64,000 nucleotides of DNA, taken from positions 5,421 to 69,420 of the forward strand of contig NZXU01000021.1 of assembly GCA_002698425.1 (NCBI GenBank). Direction: 5' to 3'. This DNA is from Ahrensia sp. GTDB lineage: Bacteria; Pseudomonadota; Alphaproteobacteria; Rhizobiales; Rhizobiaceae. Below, in pieces: positions 36,146-44,792 of the stretch. Position 1 is the stretch's first letter. Every line of letters begins with the position of its first letter. The translations under genes were made by a program, and so were the position numbers. The notes under the pieces are model-generated. The model saw only the letters and a list, made by a program, of their open reading frames with translations, searched no databases and was not told where the DNA came from.

Positions 36146-37615
36146 ATGTCCGCTCAGATCATTCCCGTCGATCCGTTCGATTACATCGTCTTCGGAGGCA
36201 CCGGCGACCTTGCCGAACGCAAGCTGCTGCCGGCGCTCTATCACCGCCAGGTCGGCGGGCAGATCGTCGACCAGACCTGCATCATCGGCGCGTCGCGCTC
36301 CGAGATGAGCGACGACGATTACCGCGACTTCGCGCGCAAGGCGCTGCAGCAATTCGTCAAGGAGGATCTCGACGAGGAGGAAGTCGAGAAGTTCCTGTCG
36401 AAGCTCTCCTACATCTCCATCGACGCCAAGTCCGACAAGGGCTGGGACGATCTCAAGGCGAAGCTTTCGGGCGACGCGCAGCGCAAGCGCGCCTATTACC
36501 TCGCCGTCGGCCCGTCGCTCTTCGGCGAATTCGCCGTCAAACTGCGCGAACACGGGCTGATCACGCCGGAAACCCGCATCGTCGTCGAAAAGCCGATCGG
36601 CCGGGACCTCGAGTCGGCCAACCAGCTCAACGACACGCTGGGCGAGGTGTTCACCGAGGACCAGATCTTCCGCATCGACCACTATCTCGGCAAGGAGACA
36701 GTGCAGAACCTGATGGCGCTGCGCTTTGCCAACGCGCTCTACGAGCCGCTTTGGAACTCGGCGCATATCGACCATGTGCAGATCACCGTGGCGGAATCGG
36801 TGGGGCTGGAAGGCCGGGCCGGCTATTACGACAAGGCCGGCGCGCTGCGCGATATGGTGCAGAACCACCTGCTGCAGTTGCTCTGCCTTGTCGCCATGGA
36901 ACCGCCCTCCTCAATGGAGGCCAACGCGGTGCGCGACGAAAAGCTGAAGGTCCTGCGCTCGCTGCAGCGCATCGACGCCGGCAATGTCGAGGAAAAGACG
37001 GTGCGCGGACAGTACACGTCCGGCGCGTCGAATGGCGGGCCGGTGAAGGGCTATCTGGAGGAACTGGAAGGCGGCGTCTCCAATACCGAGACCTTTGTCG
37101 CGATCAAGGCCGAGATCGGCAATTGGCGCTGGGCCGGCGTGCCCTTCTATCTGCGCACGGGCAAGCGGCTGGCGCAGCGCGTCTCGGAGATCGTCATCTC
37201 CTTCAAGCCGGTGCCGCATTCGATCTTCGACGGCTCGGCGGGCCGCATGGTCGCCAACCAGCTGGTGATGCGGCTGCAGCCCGACGAGGGCGTCAAGCAG
37301 TGGCTGATGATCAAGGATCCGGGCCCCGGCGGCATGCGGCTGCGGCATGTGCCGCTGGACATGAGCTTCGCGGAATCCTTCGGCGTGCGCAATCCGGACG
37401 CCTATGAGCGGCTGATCCTCGACGTGGTGCGCGGCAACCAGACGCTGTTCCAGCGCCGCGACGAGGTGGAGGCCGCGTGGAACTGGATCGACCCGATCCT
37501 CAAGGCCTGGGAATCGATCGAGCAGCCGGTGCGGACCTACACGTCCGGAACGTGGGGCCCCTCGGCCTCCATCGCCCTGATCGAGCGCGACGGACGCACA
37601 TGGTATGAAAACTGA
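36146..37615 (+). CDS. zwf: Glucose-6-phosphate 1-dehydrogenase
   Basis: The 489-aa enzyme oxidises glucose 6-phosphate to 6-phosphogluconolactone with NADP+. It has the Rossmann motif IVFGGTGDLAERKLLPALYH and the active-site signature FRIDHYLGKETVQNLMALRF with the catalytic His nearby, as well as VVEKPIGRDLESANQLND. Full length. It overlaps the next gene (pgl) by 11 bases and leads the Entner-Doudoroff operon zwf-pgl-edd common in rhizobia. An AT-rich region with TTAAATCGATTAGATTATAA lies 20-50 bases upstream and is the likely promoter. Confidence 0.96.
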   Translation: MSAQIIPVDPFDYIVFGGTGDLAERKLLPALYHRQVGGQIVDQTCIIGASRSEMSDDDYRDFARKALQQFVKEDLDEEEVEKFLSKLSYISIDAKSDKGWDDLKAKLSGDAQRKRAYYLAVGPSLFGEFAVKLREHGLITPETRIVVEKPIGRDLESANQLNDTLGEVFTEDQIFRIDHYLGKETVQNLMALRFANALYEPLWNSAHIDHVQITVAESVGLEGRAGYYDKAGALRDMVQNHLLQLLCLVAMEPPSSMEANAVRDEKLKVLRSLQRIDAGNVEEKTVRGQYTSGASNGGPVKGYLEELEGGVSNTETFVAIKAEIGNWRWAGVPFYLRTGKRLAQRVSEIVISFKPVPHSIFDGSAGRMVANQLVMRLQPDEGVKQWLMIKDPGPGGMRLRHVPLDMSFAESFGVRNPDAYERLILDVVRGNQTLFQRRDEVEAAWNWIDPILKAWESIEQPVRTYTSGTWGPSASIALIERDGRTWYEN

Positions 37616-38312
37616 GATCATCCACAATCACGACTATCCGGACCGGGAGAGCCTGGCGATCGCGCTTGGCGCCGGCATCGCGGCGCAGCTGGCGGGCGCG
37701 GTCGCGGAACGCGGCGAAGCTTCGCTGGCGGTCTCCGGCGGATCGACGCCGAAGCGGCTGTTCCAGGTTCTGGCGGAAACCGACATCCCATGGGACCGCG
37801 TGACAGTGATCCTGGTCGACGAGCGCATCTGCCCCCCGACATCCGACCGCGCCAACCAGAAACTGGTGCGCGAGACGCTGTTGCAGGGCAAGGCCGCCGC
37901 CGCCCATTTCGTCGCTTACGAGACCGCGTACGAGCTGCCGATCGAGAATGCCGAAAAGAGCGCCGATCTGTTCGCCGGTGTGCCGTGGCCGCTCGATGTC
38001 GCGGTGCTCGGCATGGGAACGGACGGGCACACCGCGTCGTTCTTCCCGCATGGAGATCGGCTGAAGGACGCGCTCGACGCGACGACCGAGGCCCGCGTGC
38101 TGCCGATGCAGGCGGCGGGCGCCGGCGAACCACGACTGACCCTGACGCTTGCCGCCCTGCTGGACGCACGCTTCCTCGCGCTCCATATCGAGGGAGAGGA
38201 AAAGCGCGGCGTTTACGACACGGCGCTTGCCGGCGCCGACGCCAGCGCCATGCCGGTGCGCGCCGTGCTGCATCAGGACGAGACGCCCGTCCATATATTC
38301 TGGGCGCCGTAA
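37605..38312 (+). CDS. pgl: 6-phosphogluconolactonase
   Basis: The 235-aa enzyme of the DevB type hydrolyses 6-phosphogluconolactone. It shows LAVSGGSTPKRLFQVLAET, VTVILVDERICPPTSDRANQ and VAVLGMGTDGHTASFFPHGD. It starts inside the end of zwf, so the two are translationally coupled. The product feeds Edd, encoded 38 bases downstream. Confidence 0.94.
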   Translation: MKTEIIHNHDYPDRESLAIALGAGIAAQLAGAVAERGEASLAVSGGSTPKRLFQVLAETDIPWDRVTVILVDERICPPTSDRANQKLVRETLLQGKAAAAHFVAYETAYELPIENAEKSADLFAGVPWPLDVAVLGMGTDGHTASFFPHGDRLKDALDATTEARVLPMQAAGAGEPRLTLTLAALLDARFLALHIEGEEKRGVYDTALAGADASAMPVRAVLHQDETPVHIFWAP

Positions 38313-38350
38313 CGCCCAAACACTGTCCACATCACAGGGAGCCCTGACCC

Positions 38351-40168
38351 ATGAGTGACGTGCTTAAGCCGATCGAAGAAGTCACCGACCGCATCCGCGA
38401 ACGCTCGCGCCTGTCGCGTGAAACCTATCTGGAGCGGCTGCGCGCGCGCGCCGCGCAGGGGCCGAAGCGCTCGACGCTGTCCTGCGGAAATCTCGCCCAT
38501 GGGTTCGCCGCCTGCGGACCGGCCGACAAGGCCGACCTTATGGGCGATACGGTCGCCAATATCGGCATCATCACCGCCTATAACGACATGCTGTCGGCGC
38601 ATCAGCCCTTCGAGACTTTCCCGGCCCTGATCAAGCAGGCGGCGCGGGAAGCCGGCGGCGTGGCGCAGGTGGCGGGCGGCGTGCCCGCGATGTGCGACGG
38701 CGTCACCCAGGGCCAGGACGGCATGGAACTGTCGCTGTTCTCGCGCGACGTGATCGCCATGGCGGCGGGAATCGGCCTGTCGCACGACATGTTCGACGCG
38801 GCGGTCTATCTGGGCGTCTGCGACAAGATCGTGCCGGGCCTCCTGATCGCGGCGCTGACCTTCGGCCACCTGCCGGCGATCTTCATCCCGGCCGGGCCGA
38901 TGACGTCGGGCATCCCCAATGACGAGAAGGCGAAGACGAGACAGCTCTATGCCGAGGGAAAGGTCGGGCGCGATGAATTGCTGAAGTCGGAAAGCGCCTC
39001 CTATCACGGGCCGGGCACCTGCACCTTCTACGGGACGGCGAATTCCAACCAGATGCTGATGGAGATCATGGGCCTGCACATGCCGGGCGCGAGCTTCGTC
39101 AACCCGAACACGCCGCTGCGCGACGCGCTGACCAAGGAAGCCGCGAAACGCGCGCTCGCCATTACCGCGCTCGGCAACGAGTTCACGCCGGTCGGCGAGA
39201 TGATCGACGAGCGCTCCGTGGTCAACGGCGTCGTCGGGCTGCATGCGACGGGCGGCTCGACCAACCACACGATCCATTTGATCGCCATGGCCGCGGCGGC
39301 CGGCATCAAGCTGACATGGCAGGACATCTCAGACCTGTCGGACGCGACGCCGCTGCTGGCGCGAGTGTATCCGAACGGGCTCGCCGACGTGAACCATTTC
39401 CACGCGGCGGGCGGCATGGGCTATTTGATCCGCGAACTGGCCGATGGCGGGCTGCTGCATCGCGACGTGCGCACCGTCTACGGCCACGGGCTCGATCCCT
39501 ACATGGTCGAGGTCAGGCTGGACGGCGAGACCGTGAAGCGCGAGCCCGCGCCCGACGTCTCGCATGACGACAAGGTGCTGGCCCCGGTTTCCGCGCCTTT
39601 CCAGACCAATGGCGGGCTGAAGATGCTGACCGGCAATCTCGGCAAGGCGGTGATCAAGATCTCCGCAGTGAAGCCTGAACGCCATGTGATCGAGGCCCCG
39701 GCCATCGTCTTCCACAGCCAGGAAGCAATGCAGGAGGCCTTCCGCAAGGGCGAACTCGAGAAGGATTTCGTCGCCGTGATCCGTTTCCAGGGCCCCAAGG
39801 CGAACGGCATGCCGGAATTGCACAAGCTGACGCCGTCGCTCGGCGTGCTGCAGGACCGCGGCTATCAGGTGGCGCTGGTGACGGATGGACGCATGTCGGG
39901 CGCATCGGGCAAGGTGCCGGCGGCGATCCACGTCACGCCGGAGGCGCTCGACGGCGGACCGATCGCCAGGGTGCAGAACGGCGACATGGTGCGCGTCGAC
40001 GCGACCAAGGGCACGCTGGAGGTGCTGGCGCCGGCGGCGGAATTCGAGGCGCGCGCAGCGGCGACCGCCGACCTGTCGGCCAATTCTTACGGAACCGGCC
40101 GCGAGCTGTTCGAGACCTTCCGCCATGTCGCCGGCCGCGCCGACGAGGGCGCGAGCGTGTTCGCGTAA
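38351..40168 (+). CDS. edd: Phosphogluconate dehydratase
   Basis: The 605-aa IlvD/Edd-family dehydratase turns 6-phosphogluconate into 2-keto-3-deoxy-6-phosphogluconate. The iron-sulfur-cluster Cys residues lie in [30 protein letters not shown] and [37 protein letters not shown] and [19 protein letters not shown] are further family signatures. It is the last gene of the zwf-pgl-edd operon; eda is not in the window. A RIME-like repeat starts 16 bases after the stop and may end the transcript. Confidence 0.96.
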   Translation: MSDVLKPIEEVTDRIRERSRLSRETYLERLRARAAQGPKRSTLSCGNLAHGFAACGPADKADLMGDTVANIGIITAYNDMLSAHQPFETFPALIKQAAREAGGVAQVAGGVPAMCDGVTQGQDGMELSLFSRDVIAMAAGIGLSHDMFDAAVYLGVCDKIVPGLLIAALTFGHLPAIFIPAGPMTSGIPNDEKAKTRQLYAEGKVGRDELLKSESASYHGPGTCTFYGTANSNQMLMEIMGLHMPGASFVNPNTPLRDALTKEAAKRALAITALGNEFTPVGEMIDERSVVNGVVGLHATGGSTNHTIHLIAMAAAAGIKLTWQDISDLSDATPLLARVYPNGLADVNHFHAAGGMGYLIRELADGGLLHRDVRTVYGHGLDPYMVEVRLDGETVKREPAPDVSHDDKVLAPVSAPFQTNGGLKMLTGNLGKAVIKISAVKPERHVIEAPAIVFHSQEAMQEAFRKGELEKDFVAVIRFQGPKANGMPELHKLTPSLGVLQDRGYQVALVTDGRMSGASGKVPAAIHVTPEALDGGPIARVQNGDMVRVDATKGTLEVLAPAAEFEARAAATADLSANSYGTGRELFETFRHVAGRADEGASVFA

Positions 40169-40183
40169 GGACTCAGCCTGCTG

Positions 40184-40331
40184 CCGTCATGCCGGGCGCG
40201 CGACAGCGCAACCCGGCATCCAGAGCCGTGGCGTTTCAGGATTCGGGCCGGACCGGTAAAGCGTTTCTCGCGATCAAGGACTTGATCGCAGCTGGATCCC
40301 GGTTTCCGCTGCGCGGCCCTGGGATGACGAC
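40184..40331. repeat. RIME-like two-palindrome intergenic element, copy 1
   Basis: The element is bounded by GTCATGCCGGG and its near complement CCCTGGGATGACGAC. It contains two imperfect hairpins (ATGCCGGG...CCCGGCAT at the left; ATCCCGG...CCTGGGAT at the right) around a middle with GCGATCAAGGACTTGATCGC, which is itself a palindrome. The same sequence, reversed, lies at 56281-56429. Rhizobial intergenic mosaic elements (RIME) also have two large palindromes; membership of that exact family is inference. Confidence 0.75.
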
Positions 40332-40347
40332 GAGGAGGCTTTGCCGT

Positions 40348-41025
40348 TCAGTCGCGCCGCAGCATCTGCACGACCAATTCGCGCTCGATCCGGAAGCCGA
40401 GCGACTCGTAGAGCCGGATCGCCGCTGCATTGTCCGCATAGGCGTGCAGGAAGGGCGTTTCGCCCTCAACCTTTATCCGGTTGGCGACGATGCGCGAGAG
40501 CAGCCCGGCATAGCCGCGGCCGCGAAAATCGGGATGGGTGCAGACGGCGCTCACTTCCCGGTAGCCGTCGACATGCAGCCGCTCGCCGGCCATCGCCGCG
40601 AGCCGGCCGTCCTTGCGGACGCCGATGAAGCGGCCGAGCCGGTGCGTGTTGATCAGGAAGGGACCGGGGCGGGTCAGTGTCGCCAGTTCCAGCATTTCCC
40701 GCGCGTCGTCATCGCCAAGCGCGATGACTTCTTCGCCTGGCTCCGCGGCCACGAGATCGACGGCATGCATCTGGATCAGCGGCGCCGCCTTCTCGACCGT
40801 CGTCTGCGGCGGCACGGCGGCGGTTTTCGCGACGGTGACGAAGATCGCGCCGGACGGGATGAGCGCCGCGAGCCGTGCCAGGCTTTCCGGATCGTCGTCG
40901 GGCGTCGCCGCGAAAGGCGAGATGTCGGCGGGAAAGCGCATGGCCTCAGGCCCGCCGGAGGATAGATAGGCCTGTTTCGAGGTCAGGGCCGCCCAGATCG
41001 GGCGGTCGAGCTTGTGGCCGGTCAT
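40348..41025 (-). CDS. GNAT-family N-acetyltransferase
   Basis: The 225-aa protein has a C-terminal GNAT domain (about 125-222): RLHVDGYREVSAVCTHPDFR, then GRGYAGLLSRIVANRIKVEG (the acetyl-CoA-binding R/Q-x-x-G-x-G/A loop) and TPFLHAYADNAAAIRLYESL followed by GF. The N-terminal 110 residues have no clear domain; the FR47-like arrangement is typical for 'GNAT with N-terminal extension' proteins. The substrate is unknown. It overlaps the marR stop by 4 bases, so it is co-transcribed with and probably controlled by that regulator. Confidence 0.85.
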   Translation of the reverse strand: MTGHKLDRPIWAALTSKQAYLSSGGPEAMRFPADISPFAATPDDDPESLARLAALIPSGAIFVTVAKTAAVPPQTTVEKAAPLIQMHAVDLVAAEPGEEVIALGDDDAREMLELATLTRPGPFLINTHRLGRFIGVRKDGRLAAMAGERLHVDGYREVSAVCTHPDFRGRGYAGLLSRIVANRIKVEGETPFLHAYADNAAAIRLYESLGFRIERELVVQMLRRD

Positions 41026-41522
41026 GATTTGGCTCCCTGCTCTCTCTTTTCAGCTGCGCGGCGGTCGAGGGACAGCCGGTCAAGCTCCGCCTCGATCCTG
41101 TCGAGTTGGCCGAGGATCGGCCCGTCGAGCGACTCGCAGAGTTCGCGGACCGCCGCCTCGACATGGGGCCAGAGATCGTGCTGAACCTCGACGAGGATCG
41201 CCCTGCCCTTCTCGGTGATCGCGACGGGCTTGCGGCGCTGGTCGCCGCCTTCGCGAACCGCCTCGACAATGCCGGCAGCTTCCAACTGGCGAATGGAGCG
41301 GGTGACGCCCGGCTGCGAGACGCCGAGCGCGGAGGCGAGATCGCCGATCGCCAACGGCCCGTCCTGGTCGAGCGTCACCAGCAGCGGCCAGACGCCCTTC
41401 GGCATGTCGATCCCCTCGCGCAGCAGAAACTGCGCGGTCTCTGACTGCAGGCGTTCGCCGACCCGTTTCAGGCGGCTTCCGAGCGGCAGATAACCGAATT
41501 CCCTGGTGATATCCCTGACCAT
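41022..41522 (-). CDS. MarR-family transcriptional regulator
   Basis: The 166-aa protein has the winged helix of MarR: GPLAIGDLASALGVSQPGVT then RSIRQLEAAGIVEAVREGGD, with the wing RRKPVAITEKGRAILVEV. It opens the marR-GNAT operon and lies 13 bases from a perfect 26-bp palindrome, so autoregulation is likely. The long form of the N-terminus (ITREFGYLPLGSRLKRVGER) is typical of MarR-GNAT pairs. Confidence 0.9.
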   Translation of the reverse strand: MVRDITREFGYLPLGSRLKRVGERLQSETAQFLLREGIDMPKGVWPLLVTLDQDGPLAIGDLASALGVSQPGVTRSIRQLEAAGIVEAVREGGDQRRKPVAITEKGRAILVEVQHDLWPHVEAAVRELCESLDGPILGQLDRIEAELDRLSLDRRAAEKREQGAKS

Positions 41523-41535
41523 GATCGGGCCTTTC

Positions 41536-41561
41536 TATAACACGTTATATAACGTGTTATA
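41536..41561. promoter_or_regulatory. Perfect 26-bp palindromic MarR operator
   Basis: The half-site TATAACACGTTAT is followed directly by its exact complement, giving 26 bp of perfect dyad symmetry with the inner words ACACGT and ACGTGT. It lies just upstream of marR. AT-rich palindromes of this size are typical MarR sites; the binder is inferred from position. Confidence 0.82.
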
Positions 41562-41596
41562 TTTATGGATGCGCGTCAATCTTTTTCAGTTCGAAT

Positions 41597-42421
41597 TCAG
41601 GCAGCCATGTCGAGGCGATAGCGGCCGGGCGTGGCGCCGGTGACCTGCTTGAAGACCTTCGAGAAATGCGGCTGGTCGGCAAAGCCCGTGGCCAGCGCGA
41701 TCTCGGCAATCGGCAATCCACGCTCCAGAAGGCGACGCGCCTCGGCAACGCGCAACTGGCGCAGATAAGCGTGCGGCGGCATGCCCGTCGCCTTGCGGAA
41801 GGAGCGGATCATGTGGCGCGGCGTGATGCCGGCGATGTCCGCCAGATTCTCGATGGTGAAGGCCTCGGCGTAATGCGCATGGACATAGTCGATGGCGCGG
41901 GCGGCGGACGCGGAACAGGCGCGATCCTGGCGCGGCGGACGGCGGTCGGCATGGCGGCCGAGACGGGAGAGCCCTTCCAGAATGTCCTCCTGGGCGGCCA
42001 GCGGATCGGCCGCCGGAGCCGTCGCACGCAGGAAGAGCCGCCAGCATTCCGGGTCGATCACGACGCCCCTGGCAAAAGACAGGCCGCCGCCGAGGTCGGC
42101 CCTGGCGAGGACGGGATCCGGCGCATAGATGCCCGTGTAGACCAGCCGTTCGCCGGCGCATCGCCCGCCGGTGTGGACGTCGCCGGGATTGATGACGGTG
42201 ATGCCGCCCGGCCCGATCGTTTCCATCACGCCTTCCCGCATGAAGCGCATGGCGCCCTCGCGCATGATGCCGAGCATCAGAACGTCATGGGTGTGGGGCG
42301 CGAAATGGTGGTCGCGAAAGGACGCGTCCATCAGGTCGACAGCCGAAAATCCGGGCATGCGGCGGTACCGCGCACGATCGCGGGAGGACTCGAAGGCGGG
42401 GTCGGCGGGAATTGTCACCAT
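41597..42421 (-). CDS. AraC-family regulator, likely of the divergent LysE exporter
   Basis: The product is 274 aa from the ATG at 42421 (294 aa if 42481 is used). The N-terminal cupin-type sensor domain has HHFAPHTHDVLMLGIMREGA and VINPGDVHTGG. The C-terminal double HTH is clear: FTIENLADIAGITPRHMIRS and LPIAEIALATGFADQPHFSK, followed by VFKQVTGATPGRYR. The shorter form leaves 65 bases for a promoter shared with the LysE gene; the longer one would leave almost none. AraC/LysE pairs of this kind are common, with the exported amino acid as a probable ligand. Confidence 0.88.
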   Translation of the reverse strand: MVTIPADPAFESSRDRARYRRMPGFSAVDLMDASFRDHHFAPHTHDVLMLGIMREGAMRFMREGVMETIGPGGITVINPGDVHTGGRCAGERLVYTGIYAPDPVLARADLGGGLSFARGVVIDPECWRLFLRATAPAADPLAAQEDILEGLSRLGRHADRRPPRQDRACSASAARAIDYVHAHYAEAFTIENLADIAGITPRHMIRSFRKATGMPPHAYLRQLRVAEARRLLERGLPIAEIALATGFADQPHFSKVFKQVTGATPGRYRLDMAA

Positions 42422-42486
42422 GTCACTTTTCGACAAGACCGGATGTCTCTTCCTCTGCAAGATAGGAGCCCAAACGGACATATGCG

Positions 42487-43098
42487 ATGAACGGCCCCAA
42501 CCTGCTTTTCTCCTATACGACCTTTTGCTTCATCATGGCCACGACTCCTGGCCCGAACAACATGATGGTGCTGGCGTCGGGCGTGCGGTTCGGCACGCGG
42601 CGGACGCTTCCGCTGATCCTCGGCATCGCCGCCGGCATGGCGGTTCTGTTCGGCGCGACCGGGTCCGGGCTCGGCGCGGCCTTCAAGGCCTTGCCCCTGC
42701 TGGCGCTTGTCTTGCGGCTCCTGTCGGCGGGTTTCCTTTTCTGGCTGGCCTGGAAGATCGCCACCGCGGGACCGCTGAAGCAGGACCAGAGCGAGCTGAA
42801 GATCCTGGGCTTTCCGACCGGCGTCGGCTTCCAGTGGATCAACCCGAAGGCATGGGCGGCGGCGATGACCGCGGCGTCGACCTACCTGCCGGCAGATGCC
42901 GGCGCGGTCACCATCGGGGTCGGCGCGGCAATCATCGCGCTGGCGGCGCTGTTCGCGACGACCGTCTGGATGTCGTTCGGCCTGCTGATCAGCCGCTTCC
43001 TGCACGATCCGCGCCGCGCACAGGCCTTCAACATCGTGATGGCCATCCTGCTGCTCGCCTCGACCCTGCCCATCCTGTTCGGCAAGCTGGCCTTTTAA
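42487..43098 (+). CDS. LysE-family exporter (RhtB type)
   Basis: The 203-aa membrane protein has the signature TTFCFIMATTPGPNNMMVLA of LysE/RhtB proteins, five or six helices, and FQWINPKAWAAAMTAASTYL in the centre. It exports amino acids or small metabolites out of the cytoplasm. It is divergent from the AraC gene. The substrate cannot be told from the sequence. Confidence 0.9.
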   Translation: MNGPNLLFSYTTFCFIMATTPGPNNMMVLASGVRFGTRRTLPLILGIAAGMAVLFGATGSGLGAAFKALPLLALVLRLLSAGFLFWLAWKIATAGPLKQDQSELKILGFPTGVGFQWINPKAWAAAMTAASTYLPADAGAVTIGVGAAIIALAALFATTVWMSFGLLISRFLHDPRRAQAFNIVMAILLLASTLPILFGKLAF

Positions 43099-43140
43099 TC
43101 CTCTCGTCGATTGACGCCGATCAAGGCCGCGCTCCGCGAT

Positions 43141-43160
43141 ATATGCGCATTAGCGCATAT
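43141..43160. promoter_or_regulatory. Palindromic ArsR-type operator
   Basis: ATATGCGC-ATTA-GCGCATAT is a perfect 20-bp dyad 19 bases upstream of the chosen arsR start. ArsR/SmtB repressors bind dyads of this kind near their own promoter. Its position, with no room for a promoter downstream, suggests that it blocks elongation or covers the -10 region. Confidence 0.75.
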
Positions 43161-43179
43161 GAACGAAACGGAGGCGACA

Positions 43180-43485
43180 ATGGCCGATCCGGTCAAGATT
43201 CTTTCCGCGCTTGCCGAGCCGACGCGGTTCGCGGCGATGACGATGTTGTCCGATGGCGGCGAACATTGCGTCTGCGAGCTTATGGACAAGCTCGGCGCGA
43301 CCCAGTCGCGCATGTCGCGGCACATGAAGATCCTGAAGGACGCCGGGCTCGTTACCGACCGGCGCGACGCGCAATGGGTGCGCTATCGGCGCAATGACGC
43401 GATGCCGGCGCATGTCGCCGCGATCGTCGATGCGGCGCTGGCCCTCTCCGAACCCGCAGCTCGCGGCGAAAGGATCGCGGCATGA
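43180..43485 (+). CDS. arsR: ArsR/SmtB-family metalloregulator
   Basis: The 101-aa protein starts MADPVKILSALAEPTRFAAM (ATG at 43180, GGAGG 5 bases upstream); longer frames would overlap the operator. The metal-binding pair is likely in GEHCVCELMDKLGATQSRMS, where the CVC motif on the recognition helix is the classic As(III)/Sb(III) site. RRDAQWVRYRRN forms the wing. It leads the operon arsR-permease-thioredoxin-MBL, with a 4-base overlap to the permease, and is probably released by trivalent arsenic or a related metalloid. Confidence 0.9.
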   Translation: MADPVKILSALAEPTRFAAMTMLSDGGEHCVCELMDKLGATQSRMSRHMKILKDAGLVTDRRDAQWVRYRRNDAMPAHVAAIVDAALALSEPAARGERIAA

Positions 43486-44543
43486 CCACTCATACGAATA
43501 CGCTTCCCGGACGCGTGCATGGCCCGTCCGGCTGGCTCTGGTCGCTCGGCGTCGCTGTCATCGTCGCCGTGTGGTGGCTGGTCTATCGCCAGCTGATCCC
43601 TGTTTCCGAATGGCTGACCGGGCTGTTCCCGGTCGACCGTCACAGCCATAGCGGCGAGGCGCTGGCTTTCTTCTTCTACGACGTGCCCAAGGTGCTGATG
43701 TTGCTGACGCTGATCGTCTTCGCGATGGGCGTCGTCCGTTCCTTCTTCTCGCCCGAAAAGACCCGCGCCTTGCTGGCGGGAAAACGCGAGGGCGCGGGCA
43801 ACGCCATGGCGGCGGGCCTCGGCGTGCTGACGCCCTTCTGCTCCTGCTCGGCCATTCCGCTGTTCATCGGTTTCGTCTCGGCGGGCGTTCCGCTCGGCGT
43901 CACTTTCTCCTTCCTGATCGCCGCGCCGATGGTCAACGAGGTCGCGCTCGGGCTTTTGTTCGGGCTTGTCGGCTGGAAGGTCGCCGTCACCTATCTCGGC
44001 TTCGGGCTGGCCATCGCCATCGTCGCCGGCTGGGTCATCGGCAGGCTGCGCCTCGAAGGCTGGTTGCAGGACTGGGTGCGCGACATCCATGCGGGCGGCG
44101 TCGGCGACGTTCCCTCCGCAAACCTGACCATGGTCGACCGCTACAAGCAGGGGATCGAGGCGGTCAGGGACATCGTCGCCAAGGTCTGGATCTGGATCAT
44201 TGTGGGGATCGGGGCCGGAGCTCTGATCCACGGCTACGTGCCCGCCGATCTGATGGCGCGGATCATGGGCGCGGATGCCTGGTGGTCGGTGCCGGCCGCC
44301 GTTCTGATGGGCATTCCCATGTACACCAATGCCGCCGGCGTGATCCCGATCGTCGAAGCGCTGCTCGGCAAGGGGGCGGCGCTCGGAACGGTGCTCGCCT
44401 TCATGATGAGCGTGATCGCGCTGTCGCTGCCCGAGATGATCATCCTGCGCAAGGTGCTGACGCTGAAGCTCATCGCCGTCTTCATCGGCGTCGTCGGCAC
44501 CGGCATCCTCGCGGTCGGCTATCTCTTCAATCTCATTTTCTGA
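43482..44543 (+). CDS. arsP: ArsP/DUF318-type permease
   Basis: The 353-aa membrane protein has eight or more helices and the conserved Cys motif GVLTPFCSCSAIPLFIGFVS, followed by APMVNEVALGLLFGLVGWK. The central loop holds a His-rich VDRHSHSGEALAF near residue 50. The second half has IPMYTNAAGVIPIVEALLGK. ArsP permeases export trivalent organoarsenicals, and related DUF318 proteins move other metalloids. The context (ArsR upstream, mini-thioredoxin downstream) supports metalloid efflux. The start overlaps arsR by ATGA. Confidence 0.87.
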   Translation: MTTHTNTLPGRVHGPSGWLWSLGVAVIVAVWWLVYRQLIPVSEWLTGLFPVDRHSHSGEALAFFFYDVPKVLMLLTLIVFAMGVVRSFFSPEKTRALLAGKREGAGNAMAAGLGVLTPFCSCSAIPLFIGFVSAGVPLGVTFSFLIAAPMVNEVALGLLFGLVGWKVAVTYLGFGLAIAIVAGWVIGRLRLEGWLQDWVRDIHAGGVGDVPSANLTMVDRYKQGIEAVRDIVAKVWIWIIVGIGAGALIHGYVPADLMARIMGADAWWSVPAAVLMGIPMYTNAAGVIPIVEALLGKGAALGTVLAFMMSVIALSLPEMIILRKVLTLKLIAVFIGVVGTGILAVGYLFNLIF

Positions 44544-44555
44544 CGGAGAAACACG

Positions 44556-44792
44556 ATGAAACACGTCAAGGTCTATGGACCCGGCTGCAAACGCTGCGAC
44601 GCCACGGAGCAAATGGTCCGCGACGCCGCTTCGAAACTGTCGATCGATGTCGAGGTCGAAAAAGTGACCGACTACGCGCAGATCGCGATGGCCGGCGTCG
44701 TCTCGACACCCGGCATCGCCATCGACGGAAAGCTCGTCCATTCGGGCGGACTGCCCGATGCGGCGGCGCTCAAGACGTGGCTCGCCGCATGA
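44556..44792 (+). CDS. Small thioredoxin-like redox protein (TM0996/MTH895 type)
   Basis: The 78-aa thioredoxin fold has the active site YGPGCKRCDATEQMVRDA (CxxC as Cys-Lys-Arg-Cys), and the cis-Pro is in VVSTPGIAIDGKLVHSG. Proteins of this 'redox-active disulfide 2' group sit with DUF318/ArsP permeases in many genomes, probably as reductants for the permease cysteines or the metalloid. The start has GGAG 9 bases upstream. It overlaps the MBL gene by 4 bases. Confidence 0.88.
   Translation: MKHVKVYGPGCKRCDATEQMVRDAASKLSIDVEVEKVTDYAQIAMAGVVSTPGIAIDGKLVHSGGLPDAAALKTWLAA

Noticed and set aside
40189..40965. Open frame starting in the first RIME-like element
   Set aside because: It reads through the repeat and then antisense to the GNAT gene. 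Such frames are common false genes in rhizobial annotations.
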